From: a virus
Length of the DNA stretch: 47,782 nt
IMG/VR virus record: IMGVR_UViG_3300007363_000029
Span: 1-47,782 of that record
Direction: 5' to 3' (one strand)
The notes beneath the pieces were generated by a model. That model saw only the letters and a list, made by a program, of their open reading frames with translations, had not been told where the DNA came from and ran no database searches. This document shows positions 1-7,490 of this stretch, in pieces. Numbering within the stretch: position 1 is the stretch's first letter; each line of letters begins with the position of its first letter. The translations under genes were made by a program, and so were the position numbers.

Positions 1-516
1 AAAGGAGAGCCTGGTACGTCCTTAGAATCGGTTCTACCGCCATATTTACAGAAGCCTGGATGGGCTTTATACCAAAATTCAAACATTAGAGACTTCACTT
101 TGGGAGCAACCAGAGGAGAAGACGGTTGGGTAACAATATTTGTAGATCCAAGCAAAAAAACAACATTAGAAGATTTTCTTCCAGAAGACAAGATCAGCCT
201 GTATAGCGGAGAAACACATAGAATTAATTTAAAACACTTAAAACTGGGTACTCAGATAAGAGTCACGTATACTTTTGATGTAATAACACTAACAAATAAT
301 ACAGAATTATGGTGTAGGTCATACTTTCCAGATACTGAAAATGAAGTTACTACGTTTGTTTCATTATTGAAATATCAATACGAATACCCGATTTCTGAAA
401 CCCATACTTTTGCACTTACCAATGAAATCGATAAGGTTAGCGGTATCGTACCTCAGTTACGAGCAGACATGGATTGTATAGTTAGAGTCAAATCTATTAC
501 AATATCAGTCTGCTAA
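1..516 (+). CDS. Tail fibre / receptor-binding protein, C-terminal part (5' end outside window)
   Basis: The reading frame is open from the first base, so this is the last 171 codons of a longer gene. A Met or TTG start further in (position 100) is not needed. The visible part begins with a collagen-like KGEPG motif and continues as a beta-rich, charged domain that ends in Cys-stop. Collagen-like Gly-X-Y segments ahead of a globular tip are typical of trimeric phage fibres. The neighbours downstream are also fibre genes, which supports a virion adhesion role. I recognise no specific family for the tip domain, so the functional call rests on context and the collagen-like motif. Confidence 0.55.
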   Translation, partial: KGEPGTSLESVLPPYLQKPGWALYQNSNIRDFTLGATRGEDGWVTIFVDPSKKTTLEDFLPEDKISLYSGETHRINLKHLKLGTQIRVTYTFDVITLTNNTELWCRSYFPDTENEVTTFVSLLKYQYEYPISETHTFALTNEIDKVSGIVPQLRADMDCIVRVKSITISVC

Positions 517-518
517 CA

Positions 519-527
519 TGGTATAAT
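519..527 (+). promoter_or_regulatory. Extended -10 promoter (TGGTATAAT)
   Basis: TGG followed by a perfect TATAAT lies between the previous stop and the gene at 543. No convincing -35 is visible. An AGGAGG ribosome site follows before the ATG, so this transcript would have a short leader. Confidence 0.6.
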
Positions 528-542
528 AAATCAGGAGGAACT

Positions 543-899
543 ATGGCATTTCCAGCAACGTACAACATTAACTACTACAAGGGTGACACCTATTCATTTG
601 AGATTTCACCAAAAGATGCTGCTGGCGCAGTTTTTCCTTTAACTGGATATACACCAAGCATGATGATTGCTTCTGCCAGAGATCATGCACCAGATTTCTC
701 TATTACAGCAACAGCAGATTTTAATGATCCTACACAGAGAACTACTATTATTTGCACTATTACACCAACAATAGGAAGACAATTAACAGCAGGAACACAA
801 TATGTTTACGATGTTCAAATTGCAAAAACAGATGATTCTGAAGTATATACACTGCTTACTGGCACCATTTCTGTAACTGCAGATGTAACGGGAGCATAA
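543..899 (+). CDS. LtfC-like / BppU N-terminal-like tail adhesion protein
   Basis: This 118-residue, beta-rich protein has the N-terminal pattern 'Y-KGD-x-x-SF-x-I-x-x-x-D-x-x-G', followed by alternating short strands and a late 'LTAGTQYVYDVQI' motif. The pattern is typical of the small LtfC/baseplate-upper-protein-like domain that precedes or sits beside fibres in phages of Gram-positive bacteria. A clear relative of similar size (134 aa) is encoded at 6822. AGGAGG lies 5 nt before the ATG, making the start secure. The gene probably encodes a structural adaptor joining fibres to the baseplate. Family assignment is from pattern recognition, not a profile search. Confidence 0.6.
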   Translation: MAFPATYNINYYKGDTYSFEISPKDAAGAVFPLTGYTPSMMIASARDHAPDFSITATADFNDPTQRTTIICTITPTIGRQLTAGTQYVYDVQIAKTDDSEVYTLLTGTISVTADVTGA

Positions 900-900
900 A

Positions 901-1452
901 GTGGCAATTGAAACTACAATATCCGTAGATACTGTCGAGGTCATAGGTGGACCAGCAACAATTAATTTAGATTTAGAAGTTGGTACTGCAGGAGAAAGAG
1001 GCGGAAAGTTTTTTGCTGGTTATGGAAATCCTAATGACAATCCTCCAGTAGGTGCTTTAGCAAAAGATCTTTATATAAATGCTCAGTCAACATCAGATGA
1101 ATATTCTTTTTTATATCAGTATGTAAATAGTAATTGGGTTCAACTTTTAAAATTACAGCCAACTATTTTAGCAAAAATTGATGATGCAACTTTTGATAAC
1201 GGACTAGCAAATATTATGATTGCAGCAAATCAAATTCCAACCTCTCTTTCTTTGACTGCATCAAACTTTAATATACAGTGTAATGTTATTAATTCAAATC
1301 CTACAGTTGCGTCTATTTCTTCAATAGTTTATGCACTAGAAAACGGTATTCTTAAATTAACATTTGATGTGAATGCAGTAGAGTTTATAGATGGAGAGTG
1401 GTCAAAGATAGGCACCAATAAGGCTGTCCATATCCTGATTACTGTGGTATAA
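901..1452 (+). CDS. Tail fibre-like protein (GTG start)
   Basis: This 183-aa product starts at a GTG with GGGAG six nucleotides upstream, one base after the previous stop. The N-terminal half carries a short collagen-like GTAGERGG element, then a segment ending in 'FLYQYVNSNWVQLLKLQP' that resembles the short WxY/WV segments common in phage fibre proteins. The C-terminal half is beta-rich with no known motif. It sits between an LtfC-like protein and a fibre, so a minor fibre or fibre-base role is likely. The stop codon lies inside the -10 box of the next promoter. Confidence 0.5.
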   Translation: MAIETTISVDTVEVIGGPATINLDLEVGTAGERGGKFFAGYGNPNDNPPVGALAKDLYINAQSTSDEYSFLYQYVNSNWVQLLKLQPTILAKIDDATFDNGLANIMIAANQIPTSLSLTASNFNIQCNVINSNPTVASISSIVYALENGILKLTFDVNAVEFIDGEWSKIGTNKAVHILITVV

Positions 1453-1453
1453 T
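1445..1453 (+). promoter_or_regulatory. Extended -10 promoter overlapping a stop codon
   Basis: TGGTATAAT ends 18 nt before the ATG at 1472, and the TAA at 1450-1452 inside it is the stop of the upstream gene. The predicted transcript would begin about 12 nt before the ATG, just keeping the GGATGGTG ribosome site. Confidence 0.55.
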
Positions 1454-1471
1454 TTAGGATGGTGATGAAAA

Positions 1472-2659
1472 ATGGCTTCTGAAGATATAGGTGCTTTATT
1501 TAATACAAAGATTCCAGGGTACGATGACCCAGCCGACATTCAGGATGCCCTAAAACTTTTTCTATATGGATCTACAACATATGATGAAACAAACACTGAT
1601 CCAAATAATCTGCTAACACCATCTTTGGCAAAACACCTACAAACAATTAAAGACAGGGCAGAACTTGGAACTGGATCAGATTATTTAACTGAAACAGAAG
1701 TAGAAAATCTTACGCCAACAGATGGATATATTTGGGTAGATGTAAATTCAACTGGTAATGGTCATCCAATTTACGCCACTGCAGTTTATACCAATGAAGC
1801 ACCTACTACTGGTTTGGCTGACGGTATTATTTGGGTAGATAAAGATGCATCTCCACAAAGAGCATATATTTATGATGCAGGATCATCCTCTTGGGTACTT
1901 ATCAATGAACTTTTAAATATTATTGATGCAAGTGGAGACCTTGTTTATGGTATAGGAGCAGACACAGTAGCACGACTGCCAATCGGTTCAGTCGGAAAAG
2001 TTCTAAAGGTTTCTTCTTCTAATTTACCAGCATGGGAAGATGATAGTTCTTACTCTCTTCCATCGCAATCTGGGAATGCTGGAAAATTCTTAACAACAAA
2101 TGGTTCAACTGAAAGTTGGGGAACACCATCAGGAGGTGGAACAACATTAATTACAGATGTTCAACTAAGTTCGTCTACTGGGTATGACTTTTCATCAATT
2201 CCTGGAACGTATAAGAATTTAGTTTTAACATTCAGTGGTTTGAATATTGCTGCACTTAGCACAAACTTTGGATTAAGATTTAATAATAATGCAAATGCTG
2301 TTTATGAAAATTATACTCAATATCAAGAGTCGCCAGCATCTGCACCAACATCTTATTCTTCTTTAGATACAGTAGTTAATGATACATTCTTTGGAAATCA
2401 GACAACTTCTGGAAATCAGTATCAAAGTGCTAGAGGATCAATTACTATCTATGATTACGCAAGCACAAATAGAACTAAGTTTTATAGTGCACAGGTTGCT
2501 CATTACAGCAATAACAACGGTAGAACAAATTTCATCAATATTATAGGTAACTTCAATAGCACAACACCAATCACTTCCTTGAACATAGTAAGATTCACAG
2601 GAACGTCGACTATTACTAATGCAGCAAATACGTCAATTAGATTATATGGGGTGTCATAA
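1472..2659 (+). CDS. Tail fibre protein with C-terminal receptor-binding-type domain
   Basis: This 395-aa protein has two 'IWVD' repeats (about residues 86 and 119, 'GYIWVDVNST' and 'GIIWVDKDAS'), a pattern repeated in many phage fibre proteins. A Gly/Ser-rich hinge ('SGGGTT', about residue 220) follows, then a roughly 170-residue beta-rich C-terminal domain. The hinge-plus-beta-tip arrangement is typical of receptor-binding fibres. It has its own extended -10 promoter. The stop overlaps the next start (TAATG), so the 65-aa downstream protein is translationally coupled to it. The fibre role is well supported; the ligand is unknown. Confidence 0.65.
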   Translation: MASEDIGALFNTKIPGYDDPADIQDALKLFLYGSTTYDETNTDPNNLLTPSLAKHLQTIKDRAELGTGSDYLTETEVENLTPTDGYIWVDVNSTGNGHPIYATAVYTNEAPTTGLADGIIWVDKDASPQRAYIYDAGSSSWVLINELLNIIDASGDLVYGIGADTVARLPIGSVGKVLKVSSSNLPAWEDDSSYSLPSQSGNAGKFLTTNGSTESWGTPSGGGTTLITDVQLSSSTGYDFSSIPGTYKNLVLTFSGLNIAALSTNFGLRFNNNANAVYENYTQYQESPASAPTSYSSLDTVVNDTFFGNQTTSGNQYQSARGSITIYDYASTNRTKFYSAQVAHYSNNNGRTNFINIIGNFNSTTPITSLNIVRFTGTSTITNAANTSIRLYGVS

Positions 2660-2856
2660 TGAAAACAATTCATAATGTTGAAACTGGAGAGATTACCAAT
2701 AGAGAATTAAACTCCAAAGAAGTAAAACAACAGATTACTGATGAAGCAGCATGGAATACAAAGCAAGCAGAATTTGAAGCAAAGGCTAATGCTAGGAATG
2801 AAGTATTGGCAAAACTTGGAATTACAGAAGACGAATTAAGGTTGTTAGGATTATAA
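2659..2856 (+). CDS. Small fibre-associated protein (possible fibre assembly factor)
   Basis: This 65-residue, charged, helical protein begins 'MKTIHNVETGEI', a start often seen in short phage proteins encoded directly after a fibre gene. The rest is a predicted amphipathic helix rich in Lys/Glu ('EVKQQITDEAAWNTKQAEFEA') and ends in LLGL. The start codon overlaps the fibre stop (TAATG), which points to coupled translation and partnership with that fibre. A chaperone or assembly role is inferred from position and size; no catalytic motif is visible. Confidence 0.5.
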   Translation: MKTIHNVETGEITNRELNSKEVKQQITDEAAWNTKQAEFEAKANARNEVLAKLGITEDELRLLGL

Positions 2857-2857
2857 A

Positions 2858-3493
2858 ATGGCACTTACAAACAAAGAAACATCTGGAAAAGTAGCATACA
2901 TGTATGATCAGGAAACTGACAAGTGGTATGCAATAACTGGTGCAGTAAATACTAATGCTGCATATAATTGGACTGCTACACAAACCTTTGATGCCACATC
3001 AATTTTTAATACAGTTGTAAATTTTAATGATGTTGTTTTTTCAAAGGCTGGCATTAATAATTTTGCAACTACCGCAGCAAGAGATGCTGCAATAACATCT
3101 CCTGTTGAGGGCCTTACCTGTTATATTAAAGAAACAGACGAAATTCAATTTCATGACGGATTAAGATGGAGAAACTATTCTGATAATACAATTACTTCAT
3201 CTAAAACAACATCTTTTACATTAGATTTTGCAGATGCAGGTAGAAGTCTTAAGTGTGATTCATCACTAGATATTGTAATTACAATTCCTGTAGCATCTAC
3301 TGTAAATTTTGCAATTAACTCAAGATTAGATATATTGCGTTTAGGCTCTGGCAATGTTTCTGTTACCCCAGATTCTGGAGTTACACTTTTAAGTAAAAAT
3401 AATAATAGAAAGATTGCTGCACGTTATTCTGGTGCTACCTGTATAAAAATTGATACAAACACCTGGATTTTAATTGGTGATTTGACGGCTTAG
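2858..3493 (+). CDS. Tail fibre with C-terminal 'TNTWI-GDLTA' domain, cassette A
   Basis: This is a 211-aa fibre protein. Residues about 117-211 form a beta-rich domain ending in 'DTNTWILIGDLTA'. The same domain, ending 'DTNTWIVSGDLTA', closes the fibre encoded by 10765-12225, and the two align end to end. In phage fibres this domain usually caps a trimeric shaft. The middle contains a 'YIKETDEIQFHDGLRWRNY' strand pair like those in other fibre proteins. It begins 1 nt after the previous stop and ends 8 nt before a Hint-domain gene, the same gene order as in the second cassette. Confidence 0.65.
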   Translation: MALTNKETSGKVAYMYDQETDKWYAITGAVNTNAAYNWTATQTFDATSIFNTVVNFNDVVFSKAGINNFATTAARDAAITSPVEGLTCYIKETDEIQFHDGLRWRNYSDNTITSSKTTSFTLDFADAGRSLKCDSSLDIVITIPVASTVNFAINSRLDILRLGSGNVSVTPDSGVTLLSKNNNRKIAARYSGATCIKIDTNTWILIGDLTA

Positions 3494-3501
3494 GTGATCT
3501 G

Positions 3502-4965
3502 ATGCTCGGATTTTTAGGTAAATGGGCTGGATCAAAGGGAATGGGAAAAATTCCTAACCTTGTCGGACTTACAAGAGAACAGGCAAAGGCAGCAATTTCT
3601 GCTGCTGGATTTAATTTTAGAAACGAAGTTTCAAGAACAGATTCTGAAGGCGCAAACTCATCTAATGATGGCAAGGTAAAATCTCAGTCCAAGAATGCCG
3701 ATGACCTAGAGGACTACGAATCCGAAATTGATTTTGATTATTACACATATGTTCAAAATACTCAAAACACTCAGAATACTCAAAATACAATTCAAAATAC
3801 TCAAGCAACACAGAATACTCAAAACACCCAAGCAACACAAAACACTCAGGCAACACAGAATACTCAAAACACCCAAGCAACACAAAATACACAAAACACT
3901 GCATGTCCTACTCACTGGGGAGATTGGTTAGACCTAGGAGTTGAAACTACATATGGCTGTGATGGACTTTATTTTGTTGAAAGAAGTGTACTTAGTCAAG
4001 CACGTTTTGAATATGATTGTAATAATAACTGGACATGGGGAGTCGAAACTAGAGAAGTTGGAACACCAACAACTACTAAAACATTAGTTAATGGTCAATG
4101 TGGATATGATTCTCAAAACACACAGAATACTCAGAATACTCAGGATACACAAAACACACAAAATACTGTATGTCTGGAGGACTTCATACCATCTGGAACA
4201 GTTTATCGCTCAGAGTGTTGTGGAAATGCTGTTAAATTAAGATATGTTGATTGTAATGGTCAGGTAACAAATACATATGTGTATGAATGTATAAGTTCAT
4301 GCTATACACAAGACACTCAAAATACCCAAAATACCCAGGCTACCCAGGCTACCCAGAATACTCAGAATACTCAGGCTACCCAGAATACTCAGAATACCCA
4401 GAATACTCAAAATACTCAGGCTACCCAGGCTACCCAGAATACTCAAAATACTCAGAATACACAAAATAGCGGTGGCGGTGGCTATGGAGGATGCTTTGTT
4501 TATGGTACAGAGGTATTACTAGCAAACGGTACATGGAAAAAAATAGAAGACTTAATAATTGGCGATGAACTTAAATCATTATCAATTCCAGACTTACCGC
4601 TAGATGAGTCTTCAAATTATCTAAATACTTGGTCTACCAATAGTATTAATGATGTATCGTACTCAACAACCTTTGTTACAAATACAAAGCATGATGGATA
4701 TACTCAATACTATAAAATTAATGACAGTATTAATATAACATTTGAACACTTTGTGTTTGCTAAAAAAGACGGTATTTGGGCATTTAGACAGGTACAGTCA
4801 CTAAATATTGGAGATAGCATATTAAATGAAGATTGCGACATAATTGATATCACATCTATTGATATTATTAATAGCGTAGTCCAAACAGTAAATATCGATA
4901 CAGAACTTACCGATGTTTATTTTGTTAGAGGCATGCTTGCCCACAACTTTATGATAGCCAAGTAA
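3502..4965 (+). CDS. PASTA - NTQ-repeat stalk - Hint domain protein, cassette A
   Basis: This 487-aa protein has four parts. Residues about 17-84 match a PASTA domain ('IPNLVGLTREQAKAAISAAGF', then KV-SQS), a fold that binds peptidoglycan stems in Gram-positive kinases and penicillin-binding proteins. Three Asn-Thr-Gln/Ala-Thr-Gln repeat blocks follow (residues 85-133, 205-222, 269-322), separated by two Cys-rich modules that could form disulfides. After a Gly-rich linker, residues 331-482 form a Hint (hedgehog/intein) domain with nucleophile Cys331 after GG, block B Thr413/His416, and His481-Asn482 near the end. The residue after Asn is Phe, not Cys/Ser/Thr, so this is a bacterial-intein-like processing domain, not a splicing intein. 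Self-cleavage is inferred. RBS is AGGTGAT. Confidence 0.75.
   Translation: MLGFLGKWAGSKGMGKIPNLVGLTREQAKAAISAAGFNFRNEVSRTDSEGANSSNDGKVKSQSKNADDLEDYESEIDFDYYTYVQNTQNTQNTQNTIQNTQATQNTQNTQATQNTQATQNTQNTQATQNTQNTACPTHWGDWLDLGVETTYGCDGLYFVERSVLSQARFEYDCNNNWTWGVETREVGTPTTTKTLVNGQCGYDSQNTQNTQNTQDTQNTQNTVCLEDFIPSGTVYRSECCGNAVKLRYVDCNGQVTNTYVYECISSCYTQDTQNTQNTQATQATQNTQNTQATQNTQNTQNTQNTQATQATQNTQNTQNTQNSGGGGYGGCFVYGTEVLLANGTWKKIEDLIIGDELKSLSIPDLPLDESSNYLNTWSTNSINDVSYSTTFVTNTKHDGYTQYYKINDSINITFEHFVFAKKDGIWAFRQVQSLNIGDSILNEDCDIIDITSIDIINSVVQTVNIDTELTDVYFVRGMLAHNFMIAK
3754..4467 (+). repeat. Three blocks of Asn-Thr-Gln tripeptide-coding repeats
   Basis: Nine-nucleotide units coding NTQ (with some ATQ and single DTQ or IQ variants) occur at 3754-3900, 4114-4167 and 4306-4467. 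Codon choice varies within blocks (CAA/CAG, ACT/ACC/ACA, AAT/AAC), so the repeat is kept at protein level and is not a fresh DNA slippage product, although block 3 is more uniform in its ACCCAG/ACTCAG use. Confidence 0.9.
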
Positions 4966-4977
4966 CGGAGATATAAA

Positions 4978-5565
4978 ATGAAAAAAGAAATTCTAGACAA
5001 CAGGATAGTTGCTTATACAGATTTTTTAGAAGATCCAATGTCTTTGGTAAACGATGTTGAAAATCTTCAAAAAAAATATAATTTAGACTATGTTGCAAGT
5101 ACAATAAATAATTATGAGGAAGATAGACATAAAGTTACATCTACCGCTTTTTGGTTGCACACACATCCAAACGATTATACTGTTGGACCAGAGTTTGTTC
5201 AAGATAAACAATTGTTGAATGCAAAAATTGATAAAATAATTTTTGAACCTTTTATGGATTATATTAAATCTTTTTCTCCAGGAATCTCTGAACGTGAACG
5301 TTGGGGGCTAGTCAGATATGAAGATACAGAATTTTTAACATGGCATACAGATGGAGATGCAAAAAATAAAAGAAAAGTATCTTTTGTATTTTATATAAAT
5401 GATGATTATGAAGGTGGAGAGGTTGAGTTTAAAAACTTCATTGGATCGCCCTATAAACCCAAAAAAGGTACCCTGTTGATGTTTCCATCTTTTCCAGAGT
5501 ACCTTCATAGGGTTGTACCAATAACAAATGGTACAAAGTACGTTTTTATATCGTTTGCTGTTTAA
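4978..5565 (+). CDS. 2OG-Fe(II) oxygenase, prolyl-4-hydroxylase type
   Basis: This 195-aa protein has the double-stranded beta-helix signature of prolyl 4-hydroxylase-like dioxygenases. His123 and Asp125 ('WHTDGD') give the HxD metal motif, followed by 'FVFYINDDYEGGEVEF', a 'KKGTLLMFPS' strand, distal His177 ('YLHRV') and Lys187 ten residues later for 2-oxoglutarate. All key positions are present, so it should be active. The substrate is unknown. It sits 12 nt after the Hint-domain gene with a GGAG ribosome site, so a role in hydroxylating virion adhesins is a reasonable guess. It meets the minus-strand lysozyme gene tail to tail with overlapping stops. Confidence 0.85.
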   Translation: MKKEILDNRIVAYTDFLEDPMSLVNDVENLQKKYNLDYVASTINNYEEDRHKVTSTAFWLHTHPNDYTVGPEFVQDKQLLNAKIDKIIFEPFMDYIKSFSPGISERERWGLVRYEDTEFLTWHTDGDAKNKRKVSFVFYINDDYEGGEVEFKNFIGSPYKPKKGTLLMFPSFPEYLHRVVPITNGTKYVFISFAV

Positions 5566-6149
5566 TTTGGGAACTGCTTCATGAGTTCTTTTGTTTTTGG
5601 TGTTAGTCCATGCCAAGAAGACCAATCATCCCCACCATGTGACATATAAAATGCAATATCGGCATTTAATACTGGGTTGAATAATTCAGCATTGGCGGTT
5701 AGATTAAACTTTTCTCTACGATCTGGACCAAGGTCGCCAATCATATTAATTTGAAATAGTCCAAATGAACTATCTCCAGTTCTATGGCTTTGGTTTAAAG
5801 CCAAAGGTCTTCCATTAGATTCTTTTTTAGCAACAGCCCAGGCCTCTACAAGGTGCTTTCCTCTAAAACCAACTGCCCATAACAAATCCTTTAATTCAAG
5901 GTCTGTAAGTTTTGTATAGTTTCGATATTTTGCTAATTTATCTTCTGCCCTAGAAACAACTAAAGCCTCTTCCGAGGCCGAAGATGCTGCCGAAGGTTGA
6001 TCTGTACTTATATTATTATTCACAAGCACGTCTGTATTATTATTCACAAGCACGTCTGTTGCGTTTGCAGAGTTTGACCATACAGCAAACATCAAAAGAA
6101 TGCTGAGTACGCCAATGATTTGCTTCTTATCATTCATAAAGTTAATCAT
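5562..6149 (-). CDS. Secreted lysozyme-like / lytic transglycosylase-fold cell-wall hydrolase
   Basis: This is the only minus-strand gene in the window. The start at 6149 is chosen because AAGGAGG lies 5-6 nt upstream; a start at 6176 would place that site inside the gene. The 195-aa product has a signal peptide (basic 'MNDKK', hydrophobic 'IIGVLSILLMFAVW', cleavage near ANA30). A linker with the eight-residue repeat 'DVLVNNNT/DVLVNNNI' follows, then a lysozyme-like domain with probable catalytic Glu110 ('AKKESNGRPLALN'), 'SSFGLFQINM' (127-136) and 'DIAFYMSHGGDDWSSW'. These are hallmarks of the goose-type/SLT lysozyme superfamily. It probably cuts peptidoglycan outside the membrane, either as a lysis enzyme or during infection. 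Confidence 0.75.
   Translation of the reverse strand: MINFMNDKKQIIGVLSILLMFAVWSNSANATDVLVNNNTDVLVNNNISTDQPSAASSASEEALVVSRAEDKLAKYRNYTKLTDLELKDLLWAVGFRGKHLVEAWAVAKKESNGRPLALNQSHRTGDSSFGLFQINMIGDLGPDRREKFNLTANAELFNPVLNADIAFYMSHGGDDWSSWHGLTPKTKELMKQFPN
6012..6059. repeat. 24-nt tandem duplication in the lysozyme linker
   Basis: Two perfect 24-nt copies (6012-6035 and 6036-6059) encode the repeated octapeptide DVLVNNNx directly after the signal peptide. Identity at the DNA level suggests a recent duplication. Each copy incidentally contains TTATTCACA. Confidence 0.9.
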
Positions 6150-6172
6150 AGTTTCCTCCTTAGAAACAAACA

Positions 6173-6190
6173 GCACCTTTTAAGGGGTGC
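6173..6190 (-). promoter_or_regulatory. Hairpin in the lysozyme mRNA leader
   Basis: A 5-bp GC-rich stem (GCACC 6173-6177 with GGTGC 6186-6190) lies between the predicted transcription start near 6197 and the AAGGAGG site at 6155-6161. It could stabilise the mRNA 5' end. There is no U-tract, so it is not a terminator. Confidence 0.4.
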
Positions 6191-6203
6191 CATATTACTT
6201 CTT

Positions 6204-6233
6204 AGTATAACATCCTTTGATTTTGTTTGTCAA
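6204..6233 (-). promoter_or_regulatory. Strong sigma-70-type promoter for the lysozyme gene
   Basis: Read on the minus strand, a perfect TTGACA (6233-6228) is followed after 18 nt by TATACT (6209-6204), with a TG extension one base before the -10. This is the only promoter seen here with a perfect -35 hexamer. It drives the lone minus-strand gene. Confidence 0.75.
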
Positions 6234-6249
6234 GTCCTAAAATCAATTG

Positions 6250-6258
6250 TGGTATAAT
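6250..6258 (+). promoter_or_regulatory. Extended -10 promoter, probable leaderless transcript
   Basis: TGGTATAAT is followed nine nucleotides later by the ATG at 6268, with no Shine-Dalgarno sequence. Transcription should start within a few bases of the A of the ATG. Confidence 0.65.
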
Positions 6259-6267
6259 AAAAACACT

Positions 6268-6798
6268 ATGGCTGGTCAATCTTCTAATTTTTCATTACCA
6301 TATCCTACCGCCGATGACGCTGTAAATGTGCATGGGGATATTAAAAAACTAGTAGATCAACTGAATATTATACTTCCCCCACTTGGTATTTCTGCATTTC
6401 AACTTGAAGCAACTAATGTGACAGACATCACAATACCAGCAGGGTATCCAGTATATATAACAGGATATTCTAACCTATCTAGCAAACCAACAATTGAACC
6501 ATCATTACCAACAACAACTAAACCAGTTTTGGGAATTACTAAAGAATCTATTGCAAAAGATCATAGCGGTGTAGTTGTTGTTGCTGGAGTATTAGAAAAT
6601 GTAGATACCCATTCATTTCAGGATGGAGATGTACTATATGTTAAATCTGGTGGGGGCTTAACAAATATTAGGCCAACAAATGGTGCTGCTGCCGTTGGGG
6701 TTGTGGCTCACGCAGCATATGCAGTTGATAATGGTATTATAATTGTAGAGGCAAAGGGGAACGGTACTTGGGGTGCATTGAAAAATGGACTTTCATAA
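6268..6798 (+). CDS. Virion fibre/base protein at the head of cassette B (leaderless)
   Basis: This 176-aa protein starts at the ATG at 6268. An upstream in-frame TTG at 6247 overlaps the promoter and is unlikely to be used. The N-terminus ('SNFSLPYPTADDAVNVHGDIKKLVDQLN') is helical and could be a virion-docking segment. The remainder is a beta-rich domain ('PVYITGYSNLSSKPTI', 'GVLENVDTHSFQDGDVLYV', 'AVGVVAHA') of the kind found in phage fibre and decoration proteins. The final 'NGTWGALKNGLS' resembles fibre ends. No enzymatic motif is visible. It opens the second fibre cassette and is probably a fibre-network subunit. Confidence 0.5.
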   Translation: MAGQSSNFSLPYPTADDAVNVHGDIKKLVDQLNIILPPLGISAFQLEATNVTDITIPAGYPVYITGYSNLSSKPTIEPSLPTTTKPVLGITKESIAKDHSGVVVVAGVLENVDTHSFQDGDVLYVKSGGGLTNIRPTNGAAAVGVVAHAAYAVDNGIIIVEAKGNGTWGALKNGLS

Positions 6799-6806
6799 AT
6801 CGTTAA

Positions 6807-6815
6807 TGGTATAAT
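6807..6815 (+). promoter_or_regulatory. Extended -10 promoter, leaderless spacing
   Basis: TGGTATAAT ends exactly 6 nt before the ATG at 6822, with no ribosome site. The A of the ATG falls at the expected +1. Confidence 0.65.
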
Positions 6816-6821
6816 TAAATT

Positions 6822-7226
6822 ATGGCGGTATTAAGAACAACTACTATTACATCTACGCAAGCAACAAATGCTGCAGGTGAAATTCCTGTTGGTGCAATTC
6901 CACCAAAAGTAAGATGGACAGTTGTTAAAGGCGATAGCGCATCTTTTAGAATTTATGTAGAAGATGATAATGCAAATGCAATTAACCCAGAAGATTATAC
7001 AATCAAAGCAGATTTCCGCAGAGGTACAGCATTATTGTTTTCAACAAATCCATCAAAAACTGAATTTGATAGCAATGGAGAATTTACAGTATATCTTACT
7101 CCAGCACACTGCAAGCAATTAGCAACAGGAGATATTTTTGACGTTCAACTATCAGATTCTGTAGTTGTTTGGACTGTTTGTAGAGGAGTAATGACAGTTA
7201 TTGATGAAGTAACTGATCGTGAATAA
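6822..7226 (+). CDS. LtfC-like / BppU N-terminal-like protein, cassette B (leaderless)
   Basis: This 134-aa protein carries 'VKGDSASFRIYVEDDNANAI', the same KGD-x-x-SF-x-I pattern as the 118-aa protein at 543. A similar strand order and a late 'LATGDIFDVQL' match that protein's 'LTAGTQYVYDVQI'. The two are probably paralogues, one per fibre cassette, and both lie near the start of a run of fibre genes. A baseplate-to-fibre adaptor role is inferred from the family. It has no Shine-Dalgarno sequence and its own -10 box at leaderless spacing. Its stop overlaps the next ATG (TAATG). Confidence 0.6.
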   Translation: MAVLRTTTITSTQATNAAGEIPVGAIPPKVRWTVVKGDSASFRIYVEDDNANAINPEDYTIKADFRRGTALLFSTNPSKTEFDSNGEFTVYLTPAHCKQLATGDIFDVQLSDSVVVWTVCRGVMTVIDEVTDRE

Positions 7227-7483
7227 TGGCAAAGCAGGTTGTAACCACAATAACGAGTGCAGCCTTAGTAGGATTAGCAACACTTAATCCAATAGGCGAA
7301 ATTACTAACCTAGATAGTCGATATGTCGAGGTTGAACTAACACAAGCACCCAAAAAGGTATTAGTAAATGAATACTTACCTTTTAAACTTAGAATTTCCA
7401 ATGTAGTTTTAGATGGCTACACTAGGAAAAATCCAGCAGGGATCGGAGTGGCTATTATTGGACACAGCAATTACATTCTGTGA
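7226..7483 (+). CDS. Small hypothetical fibre-cassette protein
   Basis: This 85-residue protein overlaps the end of the preceding gene by one base (TAATG). It looks like a compact beta-sandwich or beta-barrel ('RYVEVELTQAPKKVLVNEYLPFKLRISNVVLDGYTR') with a hydrophobic C-terminus. I do not recognise the family. Its place between an LtfC-like protein and fibre proteins, with no independent promoter, suggests a structural partner in the same assembly. Confidence 0.5.
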   Translation: MAKQVVTTITSAALVGLATLNPIGEITNLDSRYVEVELTQAPKKVLVNEYLPFKLRISNVVLDGYTRKNPAGIGVAIIGHSNYIL

Positions 7484-7490
7484 AAAATAA

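Noticed and set aside
3502-4965. Treating the Hint domain as a splicing intein
   Set aside because: There is no C-terminal extein with Cys/Ser/Thr after the final Asn; only five residues follow, beginning with Phe.
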